Positions 35,583-45,131 of a stretch of 64,000 nt of DNA are shown here, one piece after another. The translations under genes were made by a program, and so were the position numbers. The notes under the pieces were generated by a model, which had not been told where the DNA came from, searched no databases, and worked only from the letters and a program-made list of their open reading frames with translations. Numbering within the stretch: the first letter of the stretch is position 1; each line of letters opens with the position of its first letter. The stretch comes from Pedobacter panaciterrae (lineage in GTDB: Bacteria > Bacteroidota > Bacteroidia > Sphingobacteriales > Sphingobacteriaceae). The stretch is from NCBI RefSeq assembly GCF_013204795.1, contig NZ_JABMKW010000018.1, positions 186,001 through 250,000 of the forward strand, read 5' to 3'.

Positions 35583-36433
35583 TTACCAAATAAAGTTAAA
35601 AAAGTAAAAGATTTATACCGTAACCCAAGCCTAGCACCTCTAATAAGACAAACAACTAACAGAATTATACGCTCTTTCAAGTTTCTAGCTGAAAGTTTAG
35701 CGCCCTCGCAATAGCTTTTATATCTAAATTCTGCCGATGCTAAAGGTTGTAAATCTGAGGAAGAGAGATCATGTGAACATGTGACATTTAACACAACAAA
35801 TTCACTAATAATTTTGCAAAGTCTTCTTATAAAAACAAAATCACTAAAATCAAGTTTAATGTTTTCATCATATCCATCAGCGTTAAAAAAAAGATTAAGA
35901 TTAATAAACATCCCACTATTAATGGGAGAAAATTTTCTCAAATCATGTATTCCTGGAACAATAGATTTGGGTGAAAATCCCCTATTAAATCTATATATAG
36001 TAGGTGACACGATAATATCTCTTGACTTAAGTATAGGCGCAAATAACTTTGAATTAGGGTACAAGCATATTGCATTTGAGAATTCGTTAAATAGAGTTAA
36101 AGGGAATCTGGTATCTTGATCTAGAATTAAAATCCATTTTTTCTTAAGGGTCAGTGCGAATTTGGCACCTTCATTATAGGCTTTACTTACACCCGGATTA
36201 AGCCGATCATGCGTGTAATTTACAGTCCAAATATCCGAATCCTTCAGTATTATTTCTTGAGCGAGCGGGCTATTGTCATAAATAAATAAATCCATCTTAT
36301 TCAAGTTACTATGAACAAGTGCAGAGGTTAAAGATATAAAACTTGTTGATTCTAATAGTTTAGTATTATACAACACTAGAACCAATAAAATATCTCCATA
36401 TTCAAATTTCGAGGCATTAGTTGTAATATCCAA
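35558..36433 (-). CDS. Glycosyltransferase family 2, rhamnosyltransferase-like
   Basis: This 291-residue protein shows LLVLVLYNTKLLESTSFISL, YDNSPLAQE in place of the usual DNSS, NPGVSKAYNEGAKFA and WILILDQDTRFPLTLF. The LDQDT motif is typical of rhamnosyltransferases of the RfbF/WbbL type. The late acidic segment FSDFVFIRRLC replaces the common EDxDL. If it is a rhamnosyltransferase, dTDP-rhamnose from region A could be its donor; this link is inferred. Confidence 0.85.
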   Translation of the reverse strand: MDITTNASKFEYGDILLVLVLYNTKLLESTSFISLTSALVHSNLNKMDLFIYDNSPLAQEIILKDSDIWTVNYTHDRLNPGVSKAYNEGAKFALTLKKKWILILDQDTRFPLTLFNEFSNAICLYPNSKLFAPILKSRDIIVSPTIYRFNRGFSPKSIVPGIHDLRKFSPINSGMFINLNLFFNADGYDENIKLDFSDFVFIRRLCKIISEFVVLNVTCSHDLSSSDLQPLASAEFRYKSYCEGAKLSARNLKERIILLVVCLIRGARLGLRYKSFTFLTLFGKCYLRDLV

Positions 36434-36435
36434 TT

Positions 36436-37617
36436 CTAGTCTTTTAAAACACTCGCCTTTAAAACATTATAATAATTCGAAGCGAATTCTTTGGTCCTTT
36501 TATTTAAATCATTGTTAAGAATATCAATATCAACTTGTGATTCATTTAGGAAGTCGGTTATTATTATCTCCATCTTGTCAGCCAGATCTATTGGATCATC
36601 CGGATCAAAGTATACACCCAAAGATGGATTCTGCTCTACATGAACTCCAATATTTGACAACAATATTCTTTTACCAATTGTTTTAGCCTCTTCAACAGTT
36701 GAACTCCATCCTTCAAAATAAGATGGATTAATGATACAGTTAGACAAGATCATTAATTTAAGGACATCTACATACGGGATCAAGCCCAAAAATAAAATAT
36801 TATTTTGCAGTTTTTCATTTTCAACTAATTGCCGTAATTTAAGAATGTGGTTATCTCCGTTTCGATAATCCTCCATTAGGCCGGATGTTACTAGCAAAGG
36901 AGAAAAGCCCCTCTCTTTTAAAATTTTAATCGCCTTAAAAACTACAATATGATTTTTATGACTCCAGAATTGGTTAGGAAGATAAAAAAAAGGGCCTTCG
37001 ATTAGATAATTTCTTCTAATATATTCGACTTCCTCTGCTGTTAAATTTGTTTTTAACTCATTATCTGGCTGAGAAACAAAATTAACTACGTGTACTCTAT
37101 CCTTATATGCAGCGTACTCTGTATTAAAATCGTTAAATGCAGCTACACTACTTAATACAATGTTATCACTTCGTTTTATTAAATTACTGTGTAATTGGAC
37201 GGTTGCTTTTAATTGTTTCTTTGTCCATAATTTCGGAAAATGGAAATATTGAAAATCGGGAATCCAATTAATAGATTTAATATTTTTGCCTGGGAAAACA
37301 TAGTTAGAATGGGAAACAACATCGATTTGATGTTTTAGCAATAGACGATAAGTTAGGGCATCAAATCTCAATATTCTTTCACCTATCTTACTTACAAACC
37401 ATTGGAACGATTTTCTTTCTATAACTTTTGTTTTAACTATTTCTGCATATTGCTCAAATAAAGCAACATATTCATCCTCTAAACCAGATGAAACAAATAA
37501 AATAATCTTTACATCATTAGAATGAAACTTATTTAAAGCATAGAAAAGATTTTTGAAATAATTTATTCCACCTTTATATGAAATTGGAAAATTCAATAAA
37601 AACCCTACTCTAATCAT
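36436..37617 (-). CDS. Glycosyltransferase family 4
   Basis: This 393-residue GT-B enzyme has an N-terminal acceptor domain starting IRVGFLLNFPISYKGGINYFKNL (Gly-Gly loop). It carries YLPNQFWSHKNHIVVFKAI at the start of the donor domain and INPSYFEGWSSTVEEAKTIGKRILLSNIG with the E-x7-E pattern. The style matches mannosyltransferase-like GT4 enzymes of capsule loci. It overlaps the upstream SDR gene by eight bases. Confidence 0.9.
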   Translation of the reverse strand: MIRVGFLLNFPISYKGGINYFKNLFYALNKFHSNDVKIILFVSSGLEDEYVALFEQYAEIVKTKVIERKSFQWFVSKIGERILRFDALTYRLLLKHQIDVVSHSNYVFPGKNIKSINWIPDFQYFHFPKLWTKKQLKATVQLHSNLIKRSDNIVLSSVAAFNDFNTEYAAYKDRVHVVNFVSQPDNELKTNLTAEEVEYIRRNYLIEGPFFYLPNQFWSHKNHIVVFKAIKILKERGFSPLLVTSGLMEDYRNGDNHILKLRQLVENEKLQNNILFLGLIPYVDVLKLMILSNCIINPSYFEGWSSTVEEAKTIGKRILLSNIGVHVEQNPSLGVYFDPDDPIDLADKMEIIITDFLNESQVDIDILNNDLNKRTKEFASNYYNVLKASVLKD

Positions 37618-38524
37618 TATTTAGAGATTTATAATATTCGACATAATTTTTCAACCCATCGCTTAATTTAATAGTTGGTCGCCAGTCTAAAGATAAAGCT
37701 TTACTAATATCCGCCCAAAAATGAATAGGATCTCCAACCTTGACTTCTCCATTAAAATTGATTCGAACGGGTTTGTTAAAAGACTCGCACAAACCCTTAA
37801 TCACCTGGTTAATTTCGACACTTTCACCACTTCCTCCATTAAATACTTGATAGCCTTCTAAATTCATGGCTAACCTATATAGCAAATTAACAGCATCTGA
37901 AACATGAATCCAATCACGGGTCTCATTTCCTGTTCCAAAAAATGTAACAGTATCAGAGTTTTGAATCTTTCTACAAGCATCCCAAAGCAGTTGCTTTTTC
38001 AATCCCTCTCCATAAATAGAAAAATACCGTATTATGCCTACTTCAATATTGAAATTATTATAGTATGAACGGCACAATTCTTCAGCAATTTTTTTATGAA
38101 AACCATAAGGAGAAACTGGCACTGCTAGCATGTCTTCACTTATTGGAGTGTTACCCAAATCCCCCTGTACTGCTGGACTTGAAGGATAAATGAATTTGCA
38201 GGCCGGATTTTGTAATCTTATATATTCTAGGAGAGACAAGGTACTTTGCACGCTTTTCTGAAAATCTTCATATGGATTCTCTCTTGAAAAAGCTACCGAA
38301 CCACTTCCCGCACAATGAACAATTAAATCAAATTTTTGATTTGTATTAATTAATGTCTCAAAAGTTATAGTTGACTCCACCCAATTATCAATACCCCACT
38401 TGGAAAATTCATCTGAATACCACTTCCCATGTCCCATCCCTGTAACATAGTGCCCTTCTTGTTTAAACTTTTTTGCTGTATGCCTTCCTAGAAATCCATA
38501 AGCTCCCGTTACTAAAATTTTCAT
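37610..38524 (-). CDS. NAD-dependent epimerase/dehydratase/reductase (extended SDR)
   Basis: This 304-residue protein shows the NAD-binding GAYGFLG (7-13), YPSSPAVQGD in the Ser/Thr catalytic region, SPYGFHKKIAEE supplying Tyr-x-x-x-Lys, and GNETRDWIHVSDAV, typical of UDP-sugar 4-epimerases. The exact reaction cannot be read from the sequence. Because gmd heads this operon without an adjacent GDP-fucose synthase, a reductase acting on GDP-4-keto-6-deoxymannose is one possibility. A UDP-sugar 4-epimerase is equally likely. Confidence 0.83.
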   Translation of the reverse strand: MKILVTGAYGFLGRHTAKKFKQEGHYVTGMGHGKWYSDEFSKWGIDNWVESTITFETLINTNQKFDLIVHCAGSGSVAFSRENPYEDFQKSVQSTLSLLEYIRLQNPACKFIYPSSPAVQGDLGNTPISEDMLAVPVSPYGFHKKIAEELCRSYYNNFNIEVGIIRYFSIYGEGLKKQLLWDACRKIQNSDTVTFFGTGNETRDWIHVSDAVNLLYRLAMNLEGYQVFNGGSGESVEINQVIKGLCESFNKPVRINFNGEVKVGDPIHFWADISKALSLDWRPTIKLSDGLKNYVEYYKSLNND

Positions 38525-38612
38525 TTATTTAATAAGATTTCTAACTTCTGATACATTTGGTAAAGGTATAAAAATCGATCAATTCTAAGATTACAAATAG
38601 GTTCTTAATCTT

Positions 38613-39302
38613 TTAAAGGTCTCCCATTTTCGATGACGAGGGATAATATCCAAGCGGAAGATCATTGAAATTGCTATTTAGGTAATTCCGATAAATCTCT
38701 TCATCAGAGTAAAGTGAAGAATTAAATTTAGCTCCCTTTTCCCAAGCATTAGTTTCAAAATTAAATGTCTTTATTATTCTTCCGGGATTGCCTACCACCA
38801 TACTAAATGGCGGAATGTCGTTAGTTACAACAGTATTAGCCCCGATAACACAACCATGCCCTATCTTTACTTTTCCAACAACACTGACGTCATGCCCCAG
38901 CCAACAATTTGTGCCAATCACAATTTCCTTATTATAACTATTTCCCGAAAGTGCATATGGTACTAAAGGATTATCAAAAATATGATCGCTACATATAAGG
39001 GAACACTTATTACCAAAAATGCAATAGTCGCCAATATTAATCGACTTCCCTACTGAAAAAAAATTATCCCTTCCAATATATACATTACTACCTAACGCCA
39101 GTTGAATCTCTTTATTTGTTCGATTGTTTACAATAAACAAACTATCTTCACCAATAGTACAATTATCTTTAATCAGAATATTATTTAGACCAAAAAATTG
39201 CACATTAGGCCCTAAAATTATTTTCGAGGAGATATTCCCCAGAAAATATCTCTTTATTCTATTTTTATACTTTAGAATAAGAAACTTTAGTCTAATTATC
39301 AT
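38613..39302 (-). CDS. Acyltransferase with left-handed beta-helix
   Basis: The 229 residues contain hexapeptide repeats (IIKDNCTIGEDS-like, LGSNVYIGRDNFF, IGDYCIFGNKCSLI, IGTNCWLGHDVSVVG, IGHGCVIGANTVV) and a SDHIFDN loop that would carry the catalytic His. It probably transfers acetyl groups to a sugar hydroxyl or amine. It lies one base after the sialyltransferase-like gene, so the two are likely coupled. An 88-base gap follows before the next gene, with no clear signal in it. Confidence 0.88.
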   Translation of the reverse strand: MIIRLKFLILKYKNRIKRYFLGNISSKIILGPNVQFFGLNNILIKDNCTIGEDSLFIVNNRTNKEIQLALGSNVYIGRDNFFSVGKSINIGDYCIFGNKCSLICSDHIFDNPLVPYALSGNSYNKEIVIGTNCWLGHDVSVVGKVKIGHGCVIGANTVVTNDIPPFSMVVGNPGRIIKTFNFETNAWEKGAKFNSSLYSDEEIYRNYLNSNFNDLPLGYYPSSSKMGDL

Positions 39303-39303
39303 A

Positions 39304-40473
39304 TTACGTTTTCTTTACCCACAACGGACTTTTACCATCCCATTCATTTAAAGAGGCAATTGCCTCCCTGCACATAGCTTCACTTTGAATTGTTTCATTT
39401 ATTTTATCCGAATATATATATTTTCTTATTTTAAGATTGTCTAACGGCATAACTACTTTTTTTGAAAAAAGATATTTAAGACTAATAACGCTTGAAGAAA
39501 AGATAGGAAAAACATAGCACTTCTCAATTAGCGAGGACCAAAGTTCGATCGGATAAAAGCTCAATCTTTTATTATCTATTATCTTAACTTTATAATTTTC
39601 GTTTAATTTCTTATATAGTAATTTTAATATATCATCCGATCCTCTTGGATGATTTTTTAAGATGATGATTTTGTCTTTTGATGCTGTTGCAATTACAATC
39701 TCATAATATAGATTGAGTTCATCTTCTTGAGTACTAAAGCCAGAATTTGAAAAATTACTCAGAAGATAAAGATTGCAATTTTGCGATTCAGTTAATTCAT
39801 CACTATAGCTATTTAATTCAGGGATTTGATATGAAAGCTGCAAAAAAACCTGCTTAACAAAGTTTTTATCAGGAACGATAAGATTCTTATTAACTAAATA
39901 GTCTCCTTTCCAATCAAGGGGCATCGATAGTATCGATAGTTTAAAATCAAACCGCAATGGAAAATGTCTAAATAATACTTTTTTCAACACTGCTTTAGAA
40001 ATTGCTTTAGGAGCTTTAAAAAAATCAAAAATAGATGTTTTAAGTACATTCTCATTGCCAACTAAGCCGAAAGAATCACCATATTCAATATGCAATGCAT
40101 TTGGGTATGTATTTAAAATAAGTTGAGTCCCAAAACTCCCATAATCTCTTGCTATAAACACGATATCAAAATCAGAATAGTAAAATTTAGAGCGTAGTTT
40201 TGAAACACAATTGGAATAAGAGCTAAATGACAATTTACTCATCGCTTTCCCATCGATAAAAACTATTTGCGCCCATTCTCTAATCGATGCCAGTTTTAAG
40301 ATAGAATCTTTAAACGATAATTCATTATCTACTGGCACATAAGTATCGTAAATTAAAAGAACAGTTTCAGTTCGTTCTTTAATTATCGATTGCTCGTACC
40401 AAAGCAATGAAATATAGGCCGCGATAAATTGTGTCGGACCTTGAATTGCAATTAGAGATTTTTTACTTGACAT
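39304..40473 (-). CDS. Candidate nonulosonic acid (sialyltransferase-like) transferase
   Basis: This 389-residue cytoplasmic protein shows no GT2/GT4 signature. Its order of motifs resembles bacterial sialyl/polysialyltransferases (GT52/GT38-like folds): an acidic-Gly motif EYGDSFG (130-136, compare the D/E-D/E-G motif), an HP motif KNHPRGS (273-279), YPIELW (307-312) and a Ser cluster FSSSVISL (325-332). The N-terminal AIQGPTQFIAAYISL fits the first Rossmann beta-alpha unit of such enzymes. It lies between the flippase and an acyltransferase in an operon that makes a CMP-nonulosonate. I infer it is the transferase for that sugar. The family assignment rests on motif resemblance only. Confidence 0.6.
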   Translation of the reverse strand: MSSKKSLIAIQGPTQFIAAYISLLWYEQSIIKERTETVLLIYDTYVPVDNELSFKDSILKLASIREWAQIVFIDGKAMSKLSFSSYSNCVSKLRSKFYYSDFDIVFIARDYGSFGTQLILNTYPNALHIEYGDSFGLVGNENVLKTSIFDFFKAPKAISKAVLKKVLFRHFPLRFDFKLSILSMPLDWKGDYLVNKNLIVPDKNFVKQVFLQLSYQIPELNSYSDELTESQNCNLYLLSNFSNSGFSTQEDELNLYYEIVIATASKDKIIILKNHPRGSDDILKLLYKKLNENYKVKIIDNKRLSFYPIELWSSLIEKCYVFPIFSSSVISLKYLFSKKVVMPLDNLKIRKYIYSDKINETIQSEAMCREAIASLNEWDGKSPLWVKKT

Positions 40474-40546
40474 ATTTCAGACTATATACCACTATTAAAC
40501 ACTTTACAGGATTCATCACTGTTACCGACTAAAGTGAGCCCAAATA

Positions 40547-41989
40547 TCAATCTTCTCTCTTTTTAAGGAATGAAAAAATGAAGTCAAAATGTCTTAAATT
40601 CAATTTATAGACTAAAAACAAAATAATCAGGCTTATTATTATTATTCCAAACTTATAAATTATAGAAATAATATTAATATTACTCTGCCCAAAAAAAGCA
40701 ATCACCACAAATGAAATAAACATAAAGTATAACAGAGAAATAACATCTGACTGTATAACTGGGGATTTAAATTTCATTTTTAGTGCAACTATTAAGTTCA
40801 TTAAAATATATGCAATAGCAGAAGCTAAAGCTGCAGCATATATTCCATAAGTAGGAATTAAAATTAAATTAAATGCAATACTTGCCCCCCCTCCTACAAC
40901 AGTCGAAACACCACTCAATTTTGTATTTTTTTCAGATATAACAATAGATACGAGAATAGCGTTTTGCGCAGTTGCAATTACACCAATTAAAATTAATGGA
41001 ATCAATGTGTATCCTTTTACGAAGTCACCTTTTGTCATTAATAATAAAATGTCTCGTGAAAAGACTGACAGAACAATTGCCAGGAAAAACACTGTAAACA
41101 TATACAATTTATGAATCCGTTCAACGAATGAGGCAAAAGTTGGTTTATTAAATTCTCTATAAATCTCCGGTTCAAAAGATCTATATCCTCCTTGTATGAT
41201 AACCGACAAGCTATAAGCTAATGTATATGCAACAGAATATATCCCTATATCAGATAGAGAAACATATCGTTCTAGAATTATTCTATCAGACATACTCATT
41301 AATAAATAACCTATCGCACCTGGGATCAAAGGGAATGAAAATCTTAAACTTTTTTTTATCGCCTCCACATTAAAATTGATTTTTGCGTTTCGAAGGATTA
41401 CATAAATATAAATGATAATAAAAAAAGCATTTACAAATAATCGCCCATAGAAATTCCCCATTAATCCCCACTTTAAATGAACAATTAAGATATAAGTTAC
41501 CACAAATAGCAAAACAGCCTTCAGCACACTAAGAGTTACGTAGCTTAATGCATTTTCATGAACCCTATATACAACTAAGGGGACAATAGATAGAGCTTCA
41601 CAAAAGTTATTTAACAATAACAAAGAAAAAAATGGAAAAAAAGGAATTTGGATATTAAACCCTTTAACTAATAATGGCCCTAAGATATACCCCATAGCGA
41701 GCATTACTACGTTGATAATGAGAATTGTAAGAAACACACTTCCGATCAACTTTTTCTTATCTATTTCCGTTTTACATTCAAAATACTCACGTAATAAGTA
41801 TGTATTTAGAGCCAATGAAGAAAGCACAAAGAAAAAGAACATCACTGAATTTGTATAGCTGATTATTCCATAATCCGAAGCTGATAAGTACAAAGTAAAA
41901 ACTGGCAGTAAAATAAAACTGATCAGCTTCGGGAATATTTCGCCAATAGAATAAATGATGGTGTTTTTCAATAGTTTGCTTTTAAACAT
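40547..41989 (-). CDS. Oligosaccharide flippase (Wzx-like)
   Basis: This 480-residue membrane protein has about 12-14 helices. It begins KNTIIYSIGEIFPKLISFILLPVFTLYLSASDYGIISY, a standard polysaccharide_synt/Wzx start with the P-x-x-[ST] and DYG loop. It also has SFPLIPGAIGYLLMSMSDRIIL, typical of the second half. It is the second flippase of the window and belongs to the nonulosonic acid operon. Confidence 0.92.
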   Translation of the reverse strand: MFKSKLLKNTIIYSIGEIFPKLISFILLPVFTLYLSASDYGIISYTNSVMFFFFVLSSLALNTYLLREYFECKTEIDKKKLIGSVFLTILIINVVMLAMGYILGPLLVKGFNIQIPFFPFFSLLLLNNFCEALSIVPLVVYRVHENALSYVTLSVLKAVLLFVVTYILIVHLKWGLMGNFYGRLFVNAFFIIIYIYVILRNAKINFNVEAIKKSLRFSFPLIPGAIGYLLMSMSDRIILERYVSLSDIGIYSVAYTLAYSLSVIIQGGYRSFEPEIYREFNKPTFASFVERIHKLYMFTVFFLAIVLSVFSRDILLLMTKGDFVKGYTLIPLILIGVIATAQNAILVSIVISEKNTKLSGVSTVVGGGASIAFNLILIPTYGIYAAALASAIAYILMNLIVALKMKFKSPVIQSDVISLLYFMFISFVVIAFFGQSNINIISIIYKFGIIIISLIILFLVYKLNLRHFDFIFSFLKKRED

Positions 41990-42038
41990 ATCGATATACT
42001 TTTGGTATAATTAGCCTAATACTCTTTCTTAAAAACAT

Positions 42039-42593
42039 CTAGTGATTTCTATCTATGATTTTAGCCGGATTACCTACAGCGACTACAAAATCTGGAATGG
42101 ATTTAGTTACTATTGACCCAGCCCCTATAACCGTATTGCACCCAATAGTCACACCGGGCAAGATAATTGAGTTTGCGCCAATCCAACATCCTTTTTTTAA
42201 CACAACTGGTTTATCAGGATAATATCCCTGGTCAATCAATGAAATATCTTTTCTATCAAAACGATGATTATTTACATATATCTGAACTCCACTTCCCATC
42301 ATAACATCATCTTCAATCGAAATTGATACATCAAGGGGCTCATTCGTTTCTCCGAATAACATACACCCAGGGCGTATAACAACCCTGCTTCCTATTTCTA
42401 TTTGGGAACAACCTATGGCATAAGCACCTGCTCTAAATTGCGAAGACTCAGCGAATTTTTTAAATTTCTTTCTGCAAAGTCTCATCATCATACTATGATA
42501 ATGCAGCATCCAATGTGTAAAAGGAACATCCGGACCAATGCGATCAGCTTTAAAGCAAAATCTTATTTTTTGATAAATTTCAGTTATTAACAT
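42039..42593 (-). CDS. Acyltransferase with left-handed beta-helix
   Basis: The 184-residue hexapeptide-repeat protein has an N-terminal helical segment and repeats IGSRVVIRPGCML, IEDDVMMGSGVQIYVNNHRFD (His in the NNHRF loop is the likely catalytic residue), LKKGCWIGANSIIL, IGCNTVIGAGSIV. It resembles WcaB/WbbJ/CysE-like O-acetyltransferases. It overlaps the hisF-like gene by 14 bases and may acetylate the same sugar residue or the repeat unit. Confidence 0.88.
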   Translation of the reverse strand: MLITEIYQKIRFCFKADRIGPDVPFTHWMLHYHSMMMRLCRKKFKKFAESSQFRAGAYAIGCSQIEIGSRVVIRPGCMLFGETNEPLDVSISIEDDVMMGSGVQIYVNNHRFDRKDISLIDQGYYPDKPVVLKKGCWIGANSIILPGVTIGCNTVIGAGSIVTKSIPDFVVAVGNPAKIIDRNH

Positions 42594-43359
42594 CCCAATT
42601 AGCTATGTTTTCACCCGAATTTATTATGTGTTTTCTTGCAATTGGAAGTCCGTCGCCAATAAAGTTGAAAAGATTGGCTGTAGCAACTGCACTTACCCCG
42701 CTAAGCTTTAATCCATCAATCAAGTGCTTCTCATTGCCTGCGCCTCCGGCTATTATTAGCGGTAAATTTATTTTATCTTTAATATTATTAATGGTTATAA
42801 AGTCGTATCCAAATCCAGTGCCGTCCTTATCAATAGAATTCAAGTAGATTTCTCCTACATTTAAGGATTCAATGTATTTCAAATAACCTTCCAGTTCCAT
42901 TTCTATCTTAACACTGCCATCATGAATGTAAACTTCTTCCGTACCATTATTCAGTTTATAATCAACTGAGGCAACAATGCTTTGTGAGCCGTATGTTTTT
43001 ACCAGAACTTCAACTAAAACTGGATCTTCTAGTAAAATACTGTTGAGTACAATTTTATCTGCTCCGCTACGAAATAAAAGTTCCGCATCTTCGACAGAGC
43101 GAATTCCTCCACCTGCAGCTATAGGAATAAAAGCATCATTAACCAATTTACTAATTGTTGTTGCAAACATCTCAATAGATTTCTTACCCTTAGTTGCGTC
43201 CAACACAATCAATTCATCCAAAGAAAATGCAATTTCTTGAAATTTATAATTGCGTTCTAGCCAAGTTAAATTACCGACCTTCTGTAGTCTGAAATTTCTG
43301 CTCTGCATGAAGTACTCATGATCATAGATCAGCGTGAAAATAATTCTTTTTCTTAACAT
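42580..43359 (-). CDS. hisF: HisF-like subunit of a sugar amidotransferase system
   Basis: The 259-residue TIM barrel of the HisF family has FIPIAAGGGIRSVEDAELL, GADKIVLNS, SIVASVDYK and LPLIIAGGAGNEKHL phosphate-binding loops. The canonical HisF N-terminal motif (IPCLDVKDG) is replaced by FTLIYDHEYFMQSRNF, as in polysaccharide-locus paralogues (WbuZ, HisF2 of Pseudomonas). It stands next to a HisH-like glutaminase and a PP-loop amidotransferase rather than histidine genes. It is thus likely to channel ammonia for forming an acetamidino group on an N-acetyl sugar. The ATG overlaps the hisH-like stop by one base. Confidence 0.88.
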   Translation of the reverse strand: MLRKRIIFTLIYDHEYFMQSRNFRLQKVGNLTWLERNYKFQEIAFSLDELIVLDATKGKKSIEMFATTISKLVNDAFIPIAAGGGIRSVEDAELLFRSGADKIVLNSILLEDPVLVEVLVKTYGSQSIVASVDYKLNNGTEEVYIHDGSVKIEMELEGYLKYIESLNVGEIYLNSIDKDGTGFGYDFITINNIKDKINLPLIIAGGAGNEKHLIDGLKLSGVSAVATANLFNFIGDGLPIARKHIINSGENIANWDVNN

Positions 43360-43970
43360 TAGAATTTATCAATAAAATTCTTTAATAAATTTAAACCATT
43401 CCGCTGGCTTAATTCAGGGTGAAATTGAACACCGGCAATATTATCTTTTTCAAAACTTGCAATGAACTTCTCACTGTAATCACAGAATGAAGGATTAATA
43501 TTAGCCTCACCCATCATTCTATAACTATGAGTAAAATAGAAATCAGGATTAGCATTTAACCCTGAGTATAGTCTGGAGTCTTCGGTAACCATTACCTGGT
43601 TAAATCCAACATGAGGAATTTTAAATGTTGTGGTCTCGAACTTTCTTACACTATTTTCAACAAATCCTAGTCCATCGTTATCGCCATCCTCGTTACTTGA
43701 TTTCCCCATTAGCTGCATCCCTAAACAAATGCCCAATATTGGTTTTTTGTAATCAATTACAAACTCATGTAAATATGCATCCAGATTTCGTTCCTTGATC
43801 CTATTCATTGCTTTACCAAATGAGCCAACTCCAGGTAAAATTAATTTATCTGAAGCTTTTAGGATGTCGTAATTTGAAGAAACAGCTACATCACTCACTC
43901 CAATATAGTTTAAAGAACTAATTATTGATCTGATATTGCCCATTCCATAATCAACGATAACTAGTCTCAT
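43359..43970 (-). CDS. hisH: HisH-like glutaminase subunit of a sugar amidotransferase system
   Basis: This class I glutamine amidotransferase supplies ammonia. The start at 43970 (MRLVIVDYGMGNIRS) makes a 4-base ATGA overlap with the upstream gene; the longer in-frame start at 44009 adds 13 non-family residues. The 203 residues contain the oxyanion strand PGVGSFG (46-52), nucleophile Cys82 in GICLGMQLM, and His184 with Glu186 in QFHPE, so the triad is complete. The partners on both sides are a PP-loop amidotransferase and a HisF-like barrel. Compare WbpG/HisH2/HisF2, which make acetamidino sugars. Confidence 0.9.
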   Translation of the reverse strand: MRLVIVDYGMGNIRSIISSLNYIGVSDVAVSSNYDILKASDKLILPGVGSFGKAMNRIKERNLDAYLHEFVIDYKKPILGICLGMQLMGKSSNEDGDNDGLGFVENSVRKFETTTFKIPHVGFNQVMVTEDSRLYSGLNANPDFYFTHSYRMMGEANINPSFCDYSEKFIASFEKDNIAGVQFHPELSQRNGLNLLKNFIDKF

Positions 43971-45112
43971 ATTGAAAAATCTTCTCCAGGGCTGAACTTG
44001 GGTTGCCAAACGCCATCAATTTTCTCAAAAAGTTCTTTATTCGCATAATTGTCTAACACAGCGTCAAATTCTTCCTTGCTCATATTGTAATACTTAAGAT
44101 AAGTATCAATAAGATCATAAGGATAGGCATTATCGTACATTTTAACCAAATTCAATGCCTGATCTCTTGTCATTGACCCTCTGCGTATTTCAATTCCTGC
44201 ATCCTGGGTAGCTCTACCAAAACCAAATTTAAGATACATTAAGTACGCATGCAATGCATATAGTGCCTGATCATTTTGTGAAAAATTTGTAAAGGTATCA
44301 AGGTTTCCCTCATCTTTTTCGATTAAACCACAATGCTCTTTAGCAACTACATAATTTCTATAAGAATCCCAAGGCTCAAAATAAGACCAATGAGTAAATG
44401 ATAATCCTACCTCTGAAATCTCATCGTCTGTCGGAAAGCGGAAAAATGACAAATCAGCCTCTGAGATATCTCCATCTTTCATTATTCTTTCAAATACTTT
44501 ATCATGACCGCCCTCCAGATAGACACGTTTCATATAGTTAATATCATACAACGGCTTGTTTTTACTCTCCGTAGACCCACCATATTCAATTTCTCCATCT
44601 TCACCATAAACCAATAACGGGATCTTAAAATTTGTAGCGGTTTTAATCACCGCGGTCATTATTGCTATCAACCAACCATAATAAGGAAATCCCTTTTCAA
44701 TAAATCCATATTTATTAAGCCTATCTAAAACCTTTGGATTTGGAGTTAGGTGAATATGATTATATCCGGAATGAATAAAGTTACTTAGATTTTGATCACC
44801 TATTTGTAGAGACAAAGCAGGCCTAACAGTTATGGCAAGAGGATTCATTCCATATTTGTGTTTCAACGTATAAGCCACGTATGATCCATCTTTCCCCCCA
44901 CTTACAGGAACAATACAATCAAAATTTCCAGTCTTGGATTTATGCTTAGCCAGCAATTCTTCTAATTCCTTATCCCTGGATGTCCAATCCATCACTTGTT
45001 TCTCTTCCATCCATTGACAGGCATTACACCATCCCCTTGAATCAAAAGTTATTCTTGGTCTTGTGGACATGTTTAGGCAATTCTTGCACCAAAAAATTGT
45101 TTTTTTACTCAT
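43967..45112 (-). CDS. N-acetyl sugar amidotransferase (PseA/WbpG/PtmG-like)
   Basis: This 381-residue ATP-PPase has an N-terminal zinc-binding pair C9-x-x-C12 and C29-x-x-C32, then the PP-loop SGGKDGS (71-77). GEDGEIEYGGSTE, DPNLDTFTNFS-like and RGSMTRDQALNLVKMYD segments are typical of the N-acetyl sugar amidotransferase family. Using ammonia from the HisH/HisF partners, it would convert an N-acetyl group into an acetamidino group. PseA and PtmG do this in Campylobacter for pseudaminic or legionaminic acid. In this operon the likely target is the nonulosonic acid, and the exact position is unknown. Confidence 0.9.
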   Translation of the reverse strand: MSKKTIFWCKNCLNMSTRPRITFDSRGWCNACQWMEEKQVMDWTSRDKELEELLAKHKSKTGNFDCIVPVSGGKDGSYVAYTLKHKYGMNPLAITVRPALSLQIGDQNLSNFIHSGYNHIHLTPNPKVLDRLNKYGFIEKGFPYYGWLIAIMTAVIKTATNFKIPLLVYGEDGEIEYGGSTESKNKPLYDINYMKRVYLEGGHDKVFERIMKDGDISEADLSFFRFPTDDEISEVGLSFTHWSYFEPWDSYRNYVVAKEHCGLIEKDEGNLDTFTNFSQNDQALYALHAYLMYLKFGFGRATQDAGIEIRRGSMTRDQALNLVKMYDNAYPYDLIDTYLKYYNMSKEEFDAVLDNYANKELFEKIDGVWQPKFSPGEDFSI

Positions 45113-45131
45113 TCTTTATTTATTTCTTACA

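Noticed and set aside
42580..43970. HisH and HisF as part of histidine biosynthesis
   Set aside because: No other his genes are near, the HisF N-terminal motif is altered, and both genes overlap with a sugar amidotransferase operon. A polysaccharide-locus paralogue role fits better.
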